This document shows positions 45,598-56,757 of a stretch of DNA of 64,000 bases, piece after piece. Within the stretch, counting starts at the first letter, position 1, and every line of letters begins with the position of its first letter. Made by a program: the position numbers and the translations under genes. Source of the DNA: Excoecaria cochinchinensis. Taxonomy: Eukaryota; Streptophyta; Magnoliopsida; Malpighiales; Euphorbiaceae. The notes below the pieces were generated by a model. It had not been told where the DNA came from, searched no databases, and saw only the letters and a list, made by a program, of their open reading frames with translations. Location: NCBI GenBank assembly GCA_947683425.1, contig CANTUQ010000119.1:3934001-3998000 (forward strand), in the 5' to 3' direction.

Positions 45598-45912
45598 AGG
45601 TATCGTGAAGGATTTTTGGGAGTGCTCGAGTCGTGCATCTGCAGGCAGGCCATAGGAGTCGAGTTATTACTTCTTTTATTTCCTGATGTAATTCCTTTTG
45701 TATATGGATTATTTTGTAAAGGATTTTAAAATTGTAATCTTTTGGAATATTGTATTTACAACTCTATATCTTAATTATGTTGAAGTATATTTCTATTATA
45801 TGTTATTGAATGCTTCCGCTGTATGCTTTGTCGCGTCGTGAGTGAGTGTCGTGTTGTAGCGCGCCCGCCGGTGCCCTTCCAACGGGGGCGGCGGCGGGGG
45901 TGTTACACTATA

Positions 45913-46289
45913 TGTGTATTTCTTTTGGTGCTATATTTCTTTTTAATGCAGAACTAGAAAATGACAAAAGTGAAAAGAATAATATTCACCCCTTTCACGA
46001 GTTTTGTGTACATTTCTAGATAATTTCAGCATACATGATCAGTTTTGGCATTTACTCAGTTGCTTATGCGCTATCAATACATGAAACCAAATTTTAACAG
46101 CATCAACTCCTGTTACCGATCGGCCCTCTCGGGTTTTCACGATCGGACATTTTCTCTCATGCCTCTAATTTTTGTACAGGATGCCTTTTTTCGGTTTTCA
46201 CCCTGTCGAGGCGCCCAGTTTTAGCATAGCCGCCTTTTTTCGGTTTTCGACTTGTAGGGCATTTTATTCTCTTCTTTTTATTTTGGTCT
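45913..46289 (-). other. Tat region after integrase, with hairpin modules
   Basis: Non-coding on both strands. The minus strand carries three modules of one design at 46116-46146, 46176-46206 and 46228-46252. Confidence 0.7.
46116..46252 (-). other. Three Tat hairpin modules with 5' A-rich bulge
   Basis: Minus strand. 46116-46146: outer CCGATCG/CGATCGG, bulge TGAAAA, inner CCC-GAGA-GGG (a GNRA loop). 46176-46206: outer ACAGG/CCTGT, GTGAAAA, CC-GAAAAAA-GG. 46228-46252: outer AGTC/GGCT (one G-U), GAAAA, CC-GAAAAAA-GG. Confidence 0.65.
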
Positions 46290-46589
46290 TTAGCCGTGGA
46301 ACCTTTTGAGTCTGTCGACATTGATCGGCTCTTTGAATTTGTTCCCATTGCTATCTGATAAGATTGCAGCCCCTCTGGACAACAGCTTCTTAAGGATGTA
46401 CGGCCCTTCCCAGGTAGGTCTAAATTTCCCCCTGATGTCTGATATCCCTGGCCTCATCTGCTTGAACACCAAGTCCCCTTCTTTCAGCGGGTGCTTCCTC
46501 ACTTTCTTTCCGAAGGTTCTCGCCAGTCTCTTCTGGTAAATCTGATTGTGATAATAAGCTTTCAGCCTACTTTCATCCAGTAAGTTCAA
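46290..46589 (-). pseudogene. Tat integrase C-terminal part
   Basis: Last part of the polyprotein: SRLKAYYHNQIYQKRLAR, then GDLVFKQMRP and FRPTWEGPYILKK, the C-terminal DNA-binding region of Ty3/gypsy integrases, ending VDRLKRFHG. It is separated from the main integrase frame by one in-frame TAG at about 46599-46601. No chromodomain is visible, as expected for the Tat branch. Confidence 0.85.
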
Positions 46590-46601
46590 GTGTTGTAACC
46601 T

Positions 46602-48767
46602 CTACTGCGCCCATTCGGCTTCCGGGATTTGGGCCTCCATGACCACCCTTAGAGATTTAAGCTCCATCTCTACCGGCAACACTGCTTCCGTTCCGTATAC
46701 TAGGGAAAATGGTGTAGCGCCTGTAGATGATCTTACTGTCGTCCTGTATCCCCACAGGGCGAAGGGTAACTTTTCAGCCCAGTCTTTGTAGGTTTGGACC
46801 ATCTTGGACAAGATCTTCTTCACATTCTTATTGGCGGCTTCTACTGCTCCATTCGCTTGCGGTCGGTAGGGAGAGGACTTATGATGCTCAACACCATATT
46901 TCTCGAGAAGTTTTCTGGTTTCTCCCATAAACTGCACTCCATTATCAGACACTATGTGATGAGGGAGGCCATATCTGCAGATCAAGTTCCTCTCTATGAA
47001 CCTGGCCATATCCCTTGCGTCAATTTTCTTGAAGGATTCTGCTTCGACCCATTTGGTGAAGTAGTCGATTGCGACTATGATATATCTGTGCCCATTGGAC
47101 ACCATAGGGCGAATCTCTCCAATGATATCTATCCCCCAAGCAGCAAACGGCCAAGGTGACGTTAGGTTATGTAGTTCTGATACTAGCAGGTGTCTCAAGT
47201 CTGCATACTGTTGGCACAACTGACATTGTTTAACATACTTTGAACAATCAGTGTCCATCGTAAGCCAATAGAAGCCTTGTCTCATGATCTTCTTGGCCAA
47301 GGTCAATCCATTCATGTGGGCCCCGCAGACCCCTGCATGGGTTTCTTCCATTATCTTGCGCACTTCTCTTTCATTCAAGCACCTGAGCTGGATCCCATCT
47401 GACCGTCTTTTGTACAACACCCCTTCCAAGGATATGAACTGAGTAGATAACTTACGTATCATCCTCTGGTCTTTTTCAGTGGCCTCTTCTGGAAATCTAT
47501 TGCTTTCTAAGTAATTAATGATATCAAAGTACCATGGCCTGCCATCTGATGCCTCGACCTCCATCACTGGCTCGGTTTCAAAACTAGGCTTATCAGAGCT
47601 CGAAATTAGCACCGGTTTCATGGCCACTCCTTCAGGGTTATCCCACATTGACACTAAGGTTGCCAACGCATCAGCCAGACGGTTCTCATCTCTGGGCACA
47701 AAGTGGAAAGTACAAGTCTCAAACTGCCCACACATCCCTTTCAGATATTGAACATAGGGGACCAGTCGTTCTTCTTTAACAGCCCACTCACCTCGGATCT
47801 GGTTTATTACCAAGGACGAGTCACCAAATACCTCTACGTTTCTTGCCCCCAACACAGTTAAAGCCTCTAACCCGAAGGTGCACGCTTCATACTCAGCTTC
47901 ATTGTTGGTTGCTTTGTATCTCAGCTTCTTAGCAAGAGGAAGCTTCTCATTATCTGGGGTCGTTAGGATGATTCCGACTCCGGCTCCTTTGTTGTTCACT
48001 GCCCCGTCAAAATGCAACTGCCATCCTTGAACAGAAATCGTGTCTATGCTCTCGTCGGGAAAGGTAAACTCGGGGGTGTCCCCTTGGATAGGATGTTCAG
48101 CAAGAAATTCGGCTACAGCTCGCCCCTTAATAGTCTTGCGGGTGATGTATTGCACATCAAACTCTTGTAGCAAGAGCAGCCACCTCCCCATCTTTCCAAG
48201 CAAAGATGGTGCCTCCTGCAAATATCTTAAAGGATTCTGCTTGGCTACGGCCTGAACCTTGTATGAGTGGAAATAATGTCTCAGCTTCTTTGATGCCCAA
48301 ATCACTGCAAGGCAGATCTTCTCCACTTCAGCATATTTTATTTCGTAAGCCAGGAACTTCTTGCTGAGGTAATAAATTGCAAACTCCACCCCAAATTCAT
48401 CCTCTTGAGACATCATGGCGCCCACTGAACCGTCTTCTACTGCCAGATACAGAATAAGCGGTTTAACAGGTTGCGGAGGCCTTAGTACTGGCAGATTTAA
48501 CAGGTACTCCCTGATATTATCAAAGGCTCTCTGGCAGTCTTCATTCCAGACTACGGGCTGATTCTTTCTAAGCAGCTTGAAAACAGGTTCGCATATCAAA
48601 GTGAGCTTGGCAATAAACCGGCTAACATACTGCAGTTTGCCCAGGAAACTCCTTACATCTTTCTCCTTTTGTGGCACAGGCATCTCTCTGATAGCTTTCA
48701 CCTTGTTGGGGTCAATTTCTATCCCCCTCTGACTGACGACATGTCCCAACAGCTTTCCTGAAGTCAC
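46602..48767 (-). pseudogene. pol: Tat pol: RT end, RNase H, second RNase H, integrase
   Basis: 721 codons, opened by GTG only because an in-frame TGA lies upstream; the real frame begins in gag. Residues 1-100 are the RT thumb (LLGHVVSQRGIEIDP). Residues 100-215 are the usual RNase H, with a decayed first motif (YLAVEDGSVGAMMSQ). Residues 249-375 are a second, archaeal-type RNase H with D254, E292, D316 and D366 (LHFDGAVNNKGAG, NNEAEYEA, GDSSLVINQIRGEW, RLADAL). Integrase follows: zinc finger H477, H484, C515, C518 and the catalytic triad D547, D608, E643. It acts in reverse transcription and integration in the particle and nucleus. All catalytic residues checked are present. Confidence 0.92.
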
Positions 48768-48854
48768 CCCGAAAATGCACTTCTTGGGATTAAGTCGCAG
48801 ATTATACTTGTCGATCCTGGTGAAGAACTTCTCTAGAGCTTCAAAGTGTCCCCC

Positions 48855-50897
48855 TCAGGTGGCTGATTTGACCATCATATCATCGACATACACCTCCACT
48901 TCTTTATGAATCAGATCGCTTAAGATCTTGGTTGCCATCCTCTGGTATGTGGCCCCCGCATTCTTCAGGCCAAAAGGCATGACCCGATAGGCATAGGTAC
49001 CCCACTCCGTGATAAAAGCAGTCTTAACCCGGTCAGCTATCTTGTTCAAGATCTGGTTATAGCCTACATAGCCGTCCCCAAAGCTGTACATTGCGCAATT
49101 GGCGGCACTGTCTATCAATACATCAATATGGGGTAGTGGAAAATCATCTTTAGGGCAAGCTTTGTTAAGATCTCGATAATCCACACACACCCTGACCTTT
49201 CCGTTCTTCTTAGCCATAGGAACCACATTTGCCAGCCAAGTAGGATACTGGACTTCCACAAGGAACTTAGCTTCGATCTGCTGTCGGATTTCCTCCTTAA
49301 CCTTGTCAGCCCATTCTGGTCTTAGCCTTCTCAACTTCTGCTTCACAGGCTTACAATCTGGGTAAGTCGGGATGGCATGCTCCGCCACGGCTCGGTCAAT
49401 CCCCGGCATGTCCTCGTAGGTCCAGGCAAAGACTTTTTCATGTTTTCTTATTATTCTCTCAAAATTTTTTCTCTCCTCAGGAGTTATACTTGATGCTATT
49501 AGAATTTCTCTCGGATTTTCTGAGGTTCCAAGATTGAAAGGCGTTGTGCCAGTGGAGTCAATGTCAAAAATTGATGGAATATGATCATGTTCATGCATGT
49601 TGAAATCATTAGAAACATCGCACAAATAAGTGAAATTGTTCATCTTATTGATAATATTATAGTTATCATTTACATCATAAAAGAGTTCTGGAATAAAAAG
49701 ACAATCTAGGCTAGAGTCTTCTTCTGCCGCTCCCGAGGTTGATGCCGTTGCAGCTTGCTCACTAACTTTCTGGTTTAGCAGAGGCCCTTCAGGCACGTCG
49801 GAAGAAATCTTCAAATCCCCCATTTCCAGCTCTAAACCTGCTATCTTCTCCTTTCCTTTCAGCCTGGCAGCTACCATTTTCTCAGTAATGATCTCCTCAA
49901 GCTCGCACTTGTCCCAAGTGATCCCCTGAGTCATGACTTCCTCATCCCAAAAGTCTTCAGTGGTCTTGACAAACCCGACGTGCCAGTCATACACATCACT
50001 AAAAATCTCGAAACCAGGGACAATCCTTCCATCTATCCACTGTGGTTCATCTTCACCAGTATACGCACAAACTGAGGATGCTGGCACAAAGCTCTCTGAA
50101 ATGTGGGGGATCCTGTCTATCACCCTCTTCTTGCCGAAGCCACCTCTGTACCCCAGACCTTTCCGGTTCTTCTGCCCTCGAGTGGTGATCGCGGTCTGCA
50201 GCCCTTGGGAGCTTCTACCCAATCCAGCCCCGGGAGGATAGTACATCTTCTTCAACATATTAACCACAGCCGGGCTATCTACTGATCCATGCTCTCCCCT
50301 TATCATAGACACATGGAAGCCACTGAACGGCTGATTGGCAATTTCCAGCGCTGAGACCTGGTTTTCCCTGGCCGCCTCCCCTTCGTGCGGGAATTTTATC
50401 ATCTGATGCAGTGTGGATGGCACTCCTCCTAATTTATGAAACCAGGGTCTCCCTAGCAAAGCCGAGAAGTTAGCAGGAATGGGCAGAACTACAAACTCAA
50501 CTTCCACTTCGATAGGTCCTGTCTTGACAAAGGTCTTGAAGGTTCCCGAGGCTTGCCTCCTCGAGTTATCGTAGGCTGTGATAGTCAGATCTGATCCGCT
50601 GAGCATATCCTCGCTTAAACCAAAAGCTTGCAAAGCTATTAAAGGGCACACGTTGATAGAAGACCCATCGTCCACCATAACGCAAGCAGTGTGCTTACCG
50701 CTAATCTGTGCTTTAATGTACAAGGGTCGATTGTGATTGCGGCCCTCAACAGGTAAGTCAGCGTCGGAAAAGACCAATCTCTCCTCGGATCCCCCCTTAA
50801 TTAAACCCAAAAGCTCTGACGGGGAAATAGTGGTGGCGACTGTGGCCTCAACCAAAGCCTCTACTACCTTTTGCCTATGAGAGGGGGATTGTCTCAA
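48855..50897 (-). pseudogene. pol: Tat protease and reverse transcriptase
   Basis: 680 codons continuing gag in frame after a TAG. Protease: VDDGSSINV near residues 75-83, the Tat variant of the aspartic-protease DTGS motif. A G-patch-like glycine stretch (GAGLGRSSQG, GLGYRGG) follows near residues 220-250. The RT core runs from about residue 480, with FPLPHIDVLID, YNQI, TYAYRVMPFGL and the catalytic YVDD at about 669-672. It copies element RNA into DNA. The frame stops at TGA 48852-48854, just after the YVDD box, and resumes in the next pol piece. Confidence 0.92.
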
Positions 50898-50903
50898 CAG
50901 ATC

Positions 50904-52820
50904 CTATATGGATATCTGAGCTGCGGTCTTCTTCAATTGCCTTATAATCTGTTCCTTCTCTGGCTCTTTTTCCACTAATGGCTGTACCGGCTCAGGTAGC
51001 TTTGCAATCTCGGGGATCACCCTTCCACTTCTAGTGACAGCGCCTATCTCTCCCTCGTCTCCATCGGAGCCCCACAAATCAAGGTTCAACCCTCCGTCAT
51101 CCTCGGTTTCTCCACCGCTTTCACTGCTAGACCAGCAATCAAGGGTCGCCACAACTGCTTTCTCCTTCCCATCCTCGGAATTACCAACAGCAGATTCCTC
51201 ATTCCCATACAGATCTTGTAGCACGTACCACTCTGGCAGGCTAGATTGAATCATAAACACGGGCGGTGGTACGGCATTATAACCAGGCTTCTTCTCAGTT
51301 TCTCTCTTCTCAGGGTCAGAGATCTGCTTGCTATCGATCAAGTCTTGAATAGAGTGCCGGAGCGCCTTGCACTTATCAGTGATATGGCCGGAGTGCTGGT
51401 GGAATGCACAGAATTCGTTGTCCTTATGTCCCAGTTTCCCTTGTGTCAAAGCTGGCCTAGGAGTTAGAGGACGCAATTTTCCCTCCTTCATCAGCCTCTT
51501 CAAGACCCAGGATAATGGTCTCCCCAAGTTTGAAAACTTCCTCTGGGTGGCTACCTCAGTAGCAGACACTTCACCCATTCTTCTAGTGCTGTTACTGGGA
51601 CCTGCCGGCCTACTGGCTCCTTGACCGGGGTTAGCCCTTTTGGCGAACTTGTCATTGTTAGCCTTTCGGGTTAAGAACTCTCCCTCTGCTTCGATGGCAA
51701 TATCTTTGAGAGACTCCCAGTCCTTTAACCCCTTCATCCTCAATCCCTCCTTCAAGTACTGGCTTGCATTCTTAATGAAAAGACGGATCTGATCCTGGGT
51801 ATCAGGCTTTCGGCGCATCTCCATTACTCGGTTCCGCCATCGGGTAAGATACTCATGGAAGGATTCCCCGGCCTTCTGCTGGAGTAGCTCAAGATCTTTC
51901 AGAGTCACCTCCATTCTGGTATTACAGTCGTACTGCTTCAGAAACTCCCCAGTGAGCAGATCCCAATCTTCTTTAGTGCGGCGGTCAAGGCCGTGATACC
52001 AATCTATGGCATGAGAGGTCAGACTCAGACAAAAGTATTCTACTTTCTGCTTCTTGGACAATGTGGTCCCCTTCATGACCAGAGAATATTGCTTCACATG
52101 TGCGGTGGGGTCAGAAGTACCATCAAATTTCGGCACATCCGGCATTTTGAAGTTATAAGGGATCGGGTCCTCTCCATCCAGCTCCCCATCCTCAGGATTC
52201 ATCCCGTGAGCTCTGCCTATCATACGAGCCATAGCCTCGAACCTCTCTTCCATCTTTTTCAAAATAAAGTCATCAGCCTGAGGCGCCTTCCCCTTCTCAG
52301 ATGCCATGCTCAACCTATCATCCTCGATATCTCTATCATCATCAATTCTTAGCACTGGCCTTCTTCTCAGCTCTCCCGAAGCCACTGATCTTAACTCTAT
52401 CGGCGGCGGCCTAACGGGCTCCTCTCGCCTTTCAACCCTTTCTTCTTCAGGCTCATTCTGTCTCATGGGAGGAGGAGGAGGATTCTGTGGAGCATTCGGC
52501 TGAGCGTTCTGCTGTGCCAAGGCGGTCAACATATTCATCATCCTGCCCTCGAATTCTTCGAAACGGCGGCCCACTTCTTCAGCAATCATGGCCCTGGTTG
52601 CATCTTCCCCCCTAGGTGAGTTTGCCATCTGAGATACTGTACCACTGATTTCTGATAAAATCTCCGGTAGACCCTCTCTATCTGACAGCTCAGGAGTAAG
52701 AACTCGGATCAGTCGCCCGGTTGGTGATCTAGTCCACCTGGGCAGATCTATGATGGCTGCAGGAACAAAAGTTAGAGTGATGCATGAAACGTAGGTATAA
52801 TGCATGATCGTGATATGCAA
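50904..52820 (-). pseudogene. gag: Tat gag
   Basis: 638 codons from an ATG at 52820. A splice-acceptor-like TTCCTGCAG at about 52756 suggests the true start may be internal, for example MANSPRGED. The gag fold is clear (IPYNFKMPDVPKFDGTSDP, HAIDWYHGLDRRTKEDWDLL, FHEYLTRWRNRVMEMRR). A Pro-rich N-terminal linker precedes it. Near the C-terminus a zinc-knuckle variant CAFHQHSGHITDKC uses His at the second position (C-X2-H-X4-H-X4-C), usual for Tat gag. It ends at an in-frame TAG (50901-50903) where the sequence otherwise runs straight on into the protease-RT frame. The product packages RNA into the particle. Confidence 0.9.
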
Positions 52821-53525
52821 AATTTACAGAGCACAAGCAAGCAAGTAGGTCCTTCCACCCTTATTTCTCCCACACACGTGGTCGTGCAGTCTCTTTCCTA
52901 GGTGGGATTAGCCCAAGGGTCAACGAGGGACCCAATGGACGCGTATGGTGCGCGGCGGAAAACCGGCAGCATAACACTCCTATGCTAATGTACAAGCGGA
53001 TGGATAATGATCGTCACGTATTCGGACGTTCCATAAATTTCGACATGGCCCTACCGGGGCATGATAGCCTTTGGCTAGGTTACCAAGTGAGATATTTGGA
53101 CTCATCCAATACGTGAGGATCCATACAGCAAGCATGAGATTACGGTTCATTTCACCTGTGGAAAGTGACTACAGCCATTACATGAGCTTTGGACAAGGGA
53201 GATGTTTCCTTGAGGCTACCCAAGCATGATCCCTGCCGACGGGTCTAGCTCATCACGAGCATAGCGATCGATCGGGTCACCATTTTAATATACCATTGAG
53301 GTACGTGGCTTGGGCTGGTGATTATCCTTAACACTTCCCCAAATTGAGTGAAAATGAGGAGGTGCTTCAGGAATGCACTGGGGCTAAAAGAGGGACCAAA
53401 CTAGCGTATTCTAAGGCTCTAATGATATGCAAATGCAAATTTGAGAAAAAGCGAATTTATGAATTAAATTTTAATCATAAATGTTAAAAGAGGTATTTTC
53501 AAATCGAAATCTCGAACCATAAACG
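52821..53525 (-). other. Tat 5' leader between PBS and gag
   Basis: About 700 bases without a supported gene. The acceptor near 52756 implies an intron may remove part of it. No repeat stands out. Confidence 0.6.
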
Positions 53526-53543
53526 TCCCCAGTGGAGTCGCCA
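53526..53543 (-). promoter_or_regulatory. Tat primer-binding site
   Basis: TGGCGACTCCACTGGGGA on the minus strand, one base inside the 5' LTR. I cannot name the tRNA without a search. The first 11-12 bases recur in U5. Confidence 0.8.
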
Positions 53544-53544
53544 C

Positions 53545-55580
53545 TGTGACGCGCGCCGGATCCCATATGCGCCGCCCATTCGACCGCCCGCACGCGGGCG
53601 ACCGGGGCATTGGCGAGTCCGTTGGCATCTTGCAAATAATCGCAAGTGCGTCTATGTTGGGCAACAAGGAGGTATCATGGAGTCGCCACCCAATAGAACA
53701 TTGGGAAAGTTACTCTCGCCTCGGAGAGCCTAAGACTTGCGCATTTTATCCATGTTGGGCCATGAGGCCTAGGATTAGCGCTAAAGTCTCGTGACCCAAG
53801 AAGTATTTTAGAGGATAACCTCTAACCTCTTGAGCCCAAAGACCAGAGCTGGGTCCGGGATTTCTCATCTATTTCTACCTCAATTAGTTTATGATCAAAT
53901 TTTAATGTCATTAGTTCGCTCTCTCTCCACGCTATGCAGTTGGTTAAAAGGCGCATTTATTCACATTCGGAAAGCAGTAAATGAGCAGAATAAATATCAA
54001 AAGCGATAAGTTACAATAATACAAGGAACGGAATACAACTCCCTTTTGTAAATGTGCGATTCATACACAAATCGGGGCATTGTTTATTTTGAGGACTTTG
54101 GTCCTCTCATGCATCATTATTAAAAATAGGATATTTAATATGTGATGATCTTTATTGGATGAAAATAGGGCGTTGGACCCTTTTGCATTTTATACAAAAG
54201 TCAATTTTATTTAAGTACAAATCGTTGGTCTATTCTTACATTTAACGGGATAAAAAGAGCTTATTCATATATATAAAATAATCAATGAATGAATAGGCGA
54301 GAGAAATAAATCAAGAGGTTTAAGAAAACTAAACCGGACGAAATTCGCCACGCATGGTAGGCAGCCGCTCAAGCTCGGAATTATCCAAGAAGCCCAATAT
54401 ACACTCACAGAAAGTTAAGAGATGTTAATATTCATAAAATTAACACATAAGAAATCAAAGAGACGGAATAGAGATGAAAAATGGTCAAAAAATGGAGACA
54501 GAACCCACCGACGGCCTTTCCTGGTTGACCGATGGGCGTCGGTTTGGTTATTCGATATGCCCGTTTGTCACTCAAAAAGGGCGTCCGTAGGCGGGTGACC
54601 GACGGGCATCGGTCATGAAGATGACCCGTCGGTCACCTCTGTCTCCGGAAAACAGAAAGGAAAAAAGAGCCTTTCGAGATCAAAAAGCAAGTTTTATCCA
54701 AGAAGGAGATGAGGGAGTCAAAATGAAGGAAAGTAATGACAGGTATTCAAAAATTTTACAGAATGAATAACTAAATAAATATATGAATTAAATATGAGAT
54801 GAAAATGGAGAGAAAATCCGGAATATTTACCCTCAGATAATCACTTCAGGTAAGATCTTAGTGTCGGTTAGATCCCCGCGCGTTCCACGAGAAACGAAAA
54901 ATGAAAGATCAGAGGAAAAAATGAGATATTTCACCTTCAATCCTTCAGAAAATCGATTTTGGAGTCAAAATCTAAAGAAAACTAATTAGCTTTTAGTTCC
55001 TTTGATTGATTTGATCCTTGATTCAATAAAGTTCTTTAGAAGAAAGTGTTTTTGGAAGAGAGAGAAAACGTGCTTGAATTTTGGCAGAGTTTTCTCTTCT
55101 GAAAATTTTTCGAACCCTTTTCAAATGAAAATTCGGACCTTATATAGCCAGACACGACCGACAGGCGTCGGTGTATGGGGGCGGGCGTCGGAAGAATCCT
55201 ACTGACACAAGAACACTTCCGACGGCCCTGCCACATCCACCGACGGGCGTCAGAACGGTTGCGTGCTCCGAGAAACCAGGCGGCTCCTGACAGGGGCGGT
55301 GATTTTCCGACGGACGTCGGAAAATACCCTGAGCCGTCGGTGACTCGGAGCGACGGGCTGCCTCCACAGACGGGCTGGCCGTCTGTGGAGGACAAAAAAC
55401 CCCTCTGACTCGAAAAACTTCCGTTTTCTCCCCCTCTGCCTAGGAATTGTAGAAAAAAACCTCATTTCTCATGGAACGCGGGACTAAAACCTCCAAATTC
55501 AGCCACTCGTACAGGCTCGAGCATCGATTTCATCATAGGGTAACCTCTGATCCGGACCACTCCGGGACACGGTGCTTACA
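53545..55580 (-). repeat. Tat 5' LTR
   Basis: 2,036 bases, matching 35711-37746. U3 inverted repeats at about 55160-55400, TATA box at 55138-55146, U5 PBS-like word at 53678-53689. Confidence 0.95.
55138..55146 (-). promoter_or_regulatory. TATA box of the Tat 5' LTR
   Basis: TATATAAGG on the minus strand, about 435 bases from the LTR start and directly downstream of the CGACGGGC inverted repeats. The 3' LTR equivalent is 37304-37312. Confidence 0.75.
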
Positions 55581-55625
55581 GGCATCTACCCTATCCACTG
55601 ATGTATCGCCTTTGTTAAATATTAG
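55581..55625 (+). pseudogene. CACTA fragment 4 (45 bases)
   Basis: Forty-five bases between the Tat element and the next solo LTR. Together with 35637-35710 and 57930 onward they give a Ser/Thr/Pro-rich reading, consistent with one disrupted CACTA exon. Too short to assign on its own. Confidence 0.45.
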
Positions 55626-56723
55626 TGTGACGCGCGCCGAACCCTGTCGGATGCCTCGAAGGCCCGCTTTTAGGGCTTTCGAGAGAGGTTCATGAAAACT
55701 TGTAAGGTATTTACAAGTGCGTCTATTTTGGGCAATAAGGAGGTTTTTTGGAGTCGCCATCCAATAGAATATTGGGACAGGTCGTCTAGCCTCGGTGAGC
55801 CTAAAACGGCGCATAATATCCATTTTGGGCAAGCCAAAGGGATCTTAGAGATATCATCCCAATAGAACACTGGAATGACCCTCTAACCCCGTGGAGCCTA
55901 AGATTGTAAATTTAAGTCTTTTGATGTGTCACAAGAGGTGTTTTGGAGATCCCATTCCAATGAAACATCTGAATGGCCCTCTCACCTCATTGAGCCCAAA
56001 GACCAGAGATGGTTCGGAACTTCTCATTTATTCATACCTTGGTTATTTTATAAATAAGTTTTGAATTTAAGTTTTCATCCCTTTTTCTCATACATTTTGA
56101 TACAATAATTAGAGCGTAAGTTTGACCATTCAAGGAAAACGATAAATAAAAGGGTAAATAAAATAAAGTACATAAAATAAAATACAACAAAACTAGAGGC
56201 GGAATACAACACCCATTGTAAATAAAATACAAAATCATACATAAAACGGGGTATTTATTGAGAATGAGGACATTGGTTCTCTCATGCATAATTAAATAAA
56301 ATAATTTTGATGGTGACAATGTATTTGGATGAAAAACTAGGACATTGGTCCAATTTTATTAAGAAAAACCAATTTATTTTATAGCAATACTTTTGTGTGA
56401 TTTTTTAATTAAGTGTGCATAAAAACTATTTCATTTAACAATTATATAACAAATAAATCAAAAATAAACAAAGAAAAATTAACATGTACAATAAAATGAT
56501 CAAACCCCGAATCTCCTCCTTCGCTTGCATGGATGCTCAAACAAGAAACAATATGGATTTGAAACAAAAAATATAAAGACAAATAAAATTTATGTTAGTG
56601 ATTAAATCAAAGAAATTAATTAAATGCATAAAACAATAAATCATAGATTAGAATAAATAAAACATGCATTATATACGACAAGTCAATTAAATAACACATT
56701 AAAATAAATTGATTAACATATTA

Positions 56724-56757
<34 letters not shown>

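Larger units (their letters stand above)
43250..45907 (+). mobile_element. Solo LTR, family A copy 5, inside the Tat element
   Basis: 2,658 bases from TGTAACAACCCAAATAGGG to GGGGGTGTTACA with a perfect CTATA duplication (43245-43249, 45908-45912). The sense strand is plus. In order: a pyrimidine-rich leader (43735-43810), GTAAGT donors near 43862 and 44384, a GCGATCGC array (44470-44933), a palindrome (45158-45171), three UNCG hairpins (45265-45323) and the dual hairpin (45560-45597). It is very similar to the inverted copy 14634-17210. No coding sequence. Confidence 0.92.
35711..55580 (-). mobile_element. Near-complete Tat-lineage Ty3/gypsy element (19.9 kb)
   Basis: Two 2,036-base LTRs bound it. 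In sense order (minus strand): 5' LTR, PBS, gag, protease-RT, RNase H with a second RNase H, integrase, a hairpin region, an antisense spliced gene, a sense ATHILA-like gene, 74-bp tandem repeats, PPT and 3' LTR. The second RNase H is the mark of the Tat/Ogre branch. By eye the LTRs differ at about 35 positions (1.7%), so it is young. Flanks are GAGGC on the left and GGCAT on the right; the uninterrupted CACTA text would be GAGGCATC, so the target duplication appears to have lost two bases. A solo LTR (43250-45907) is nested inside. Confidence 0.93.
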
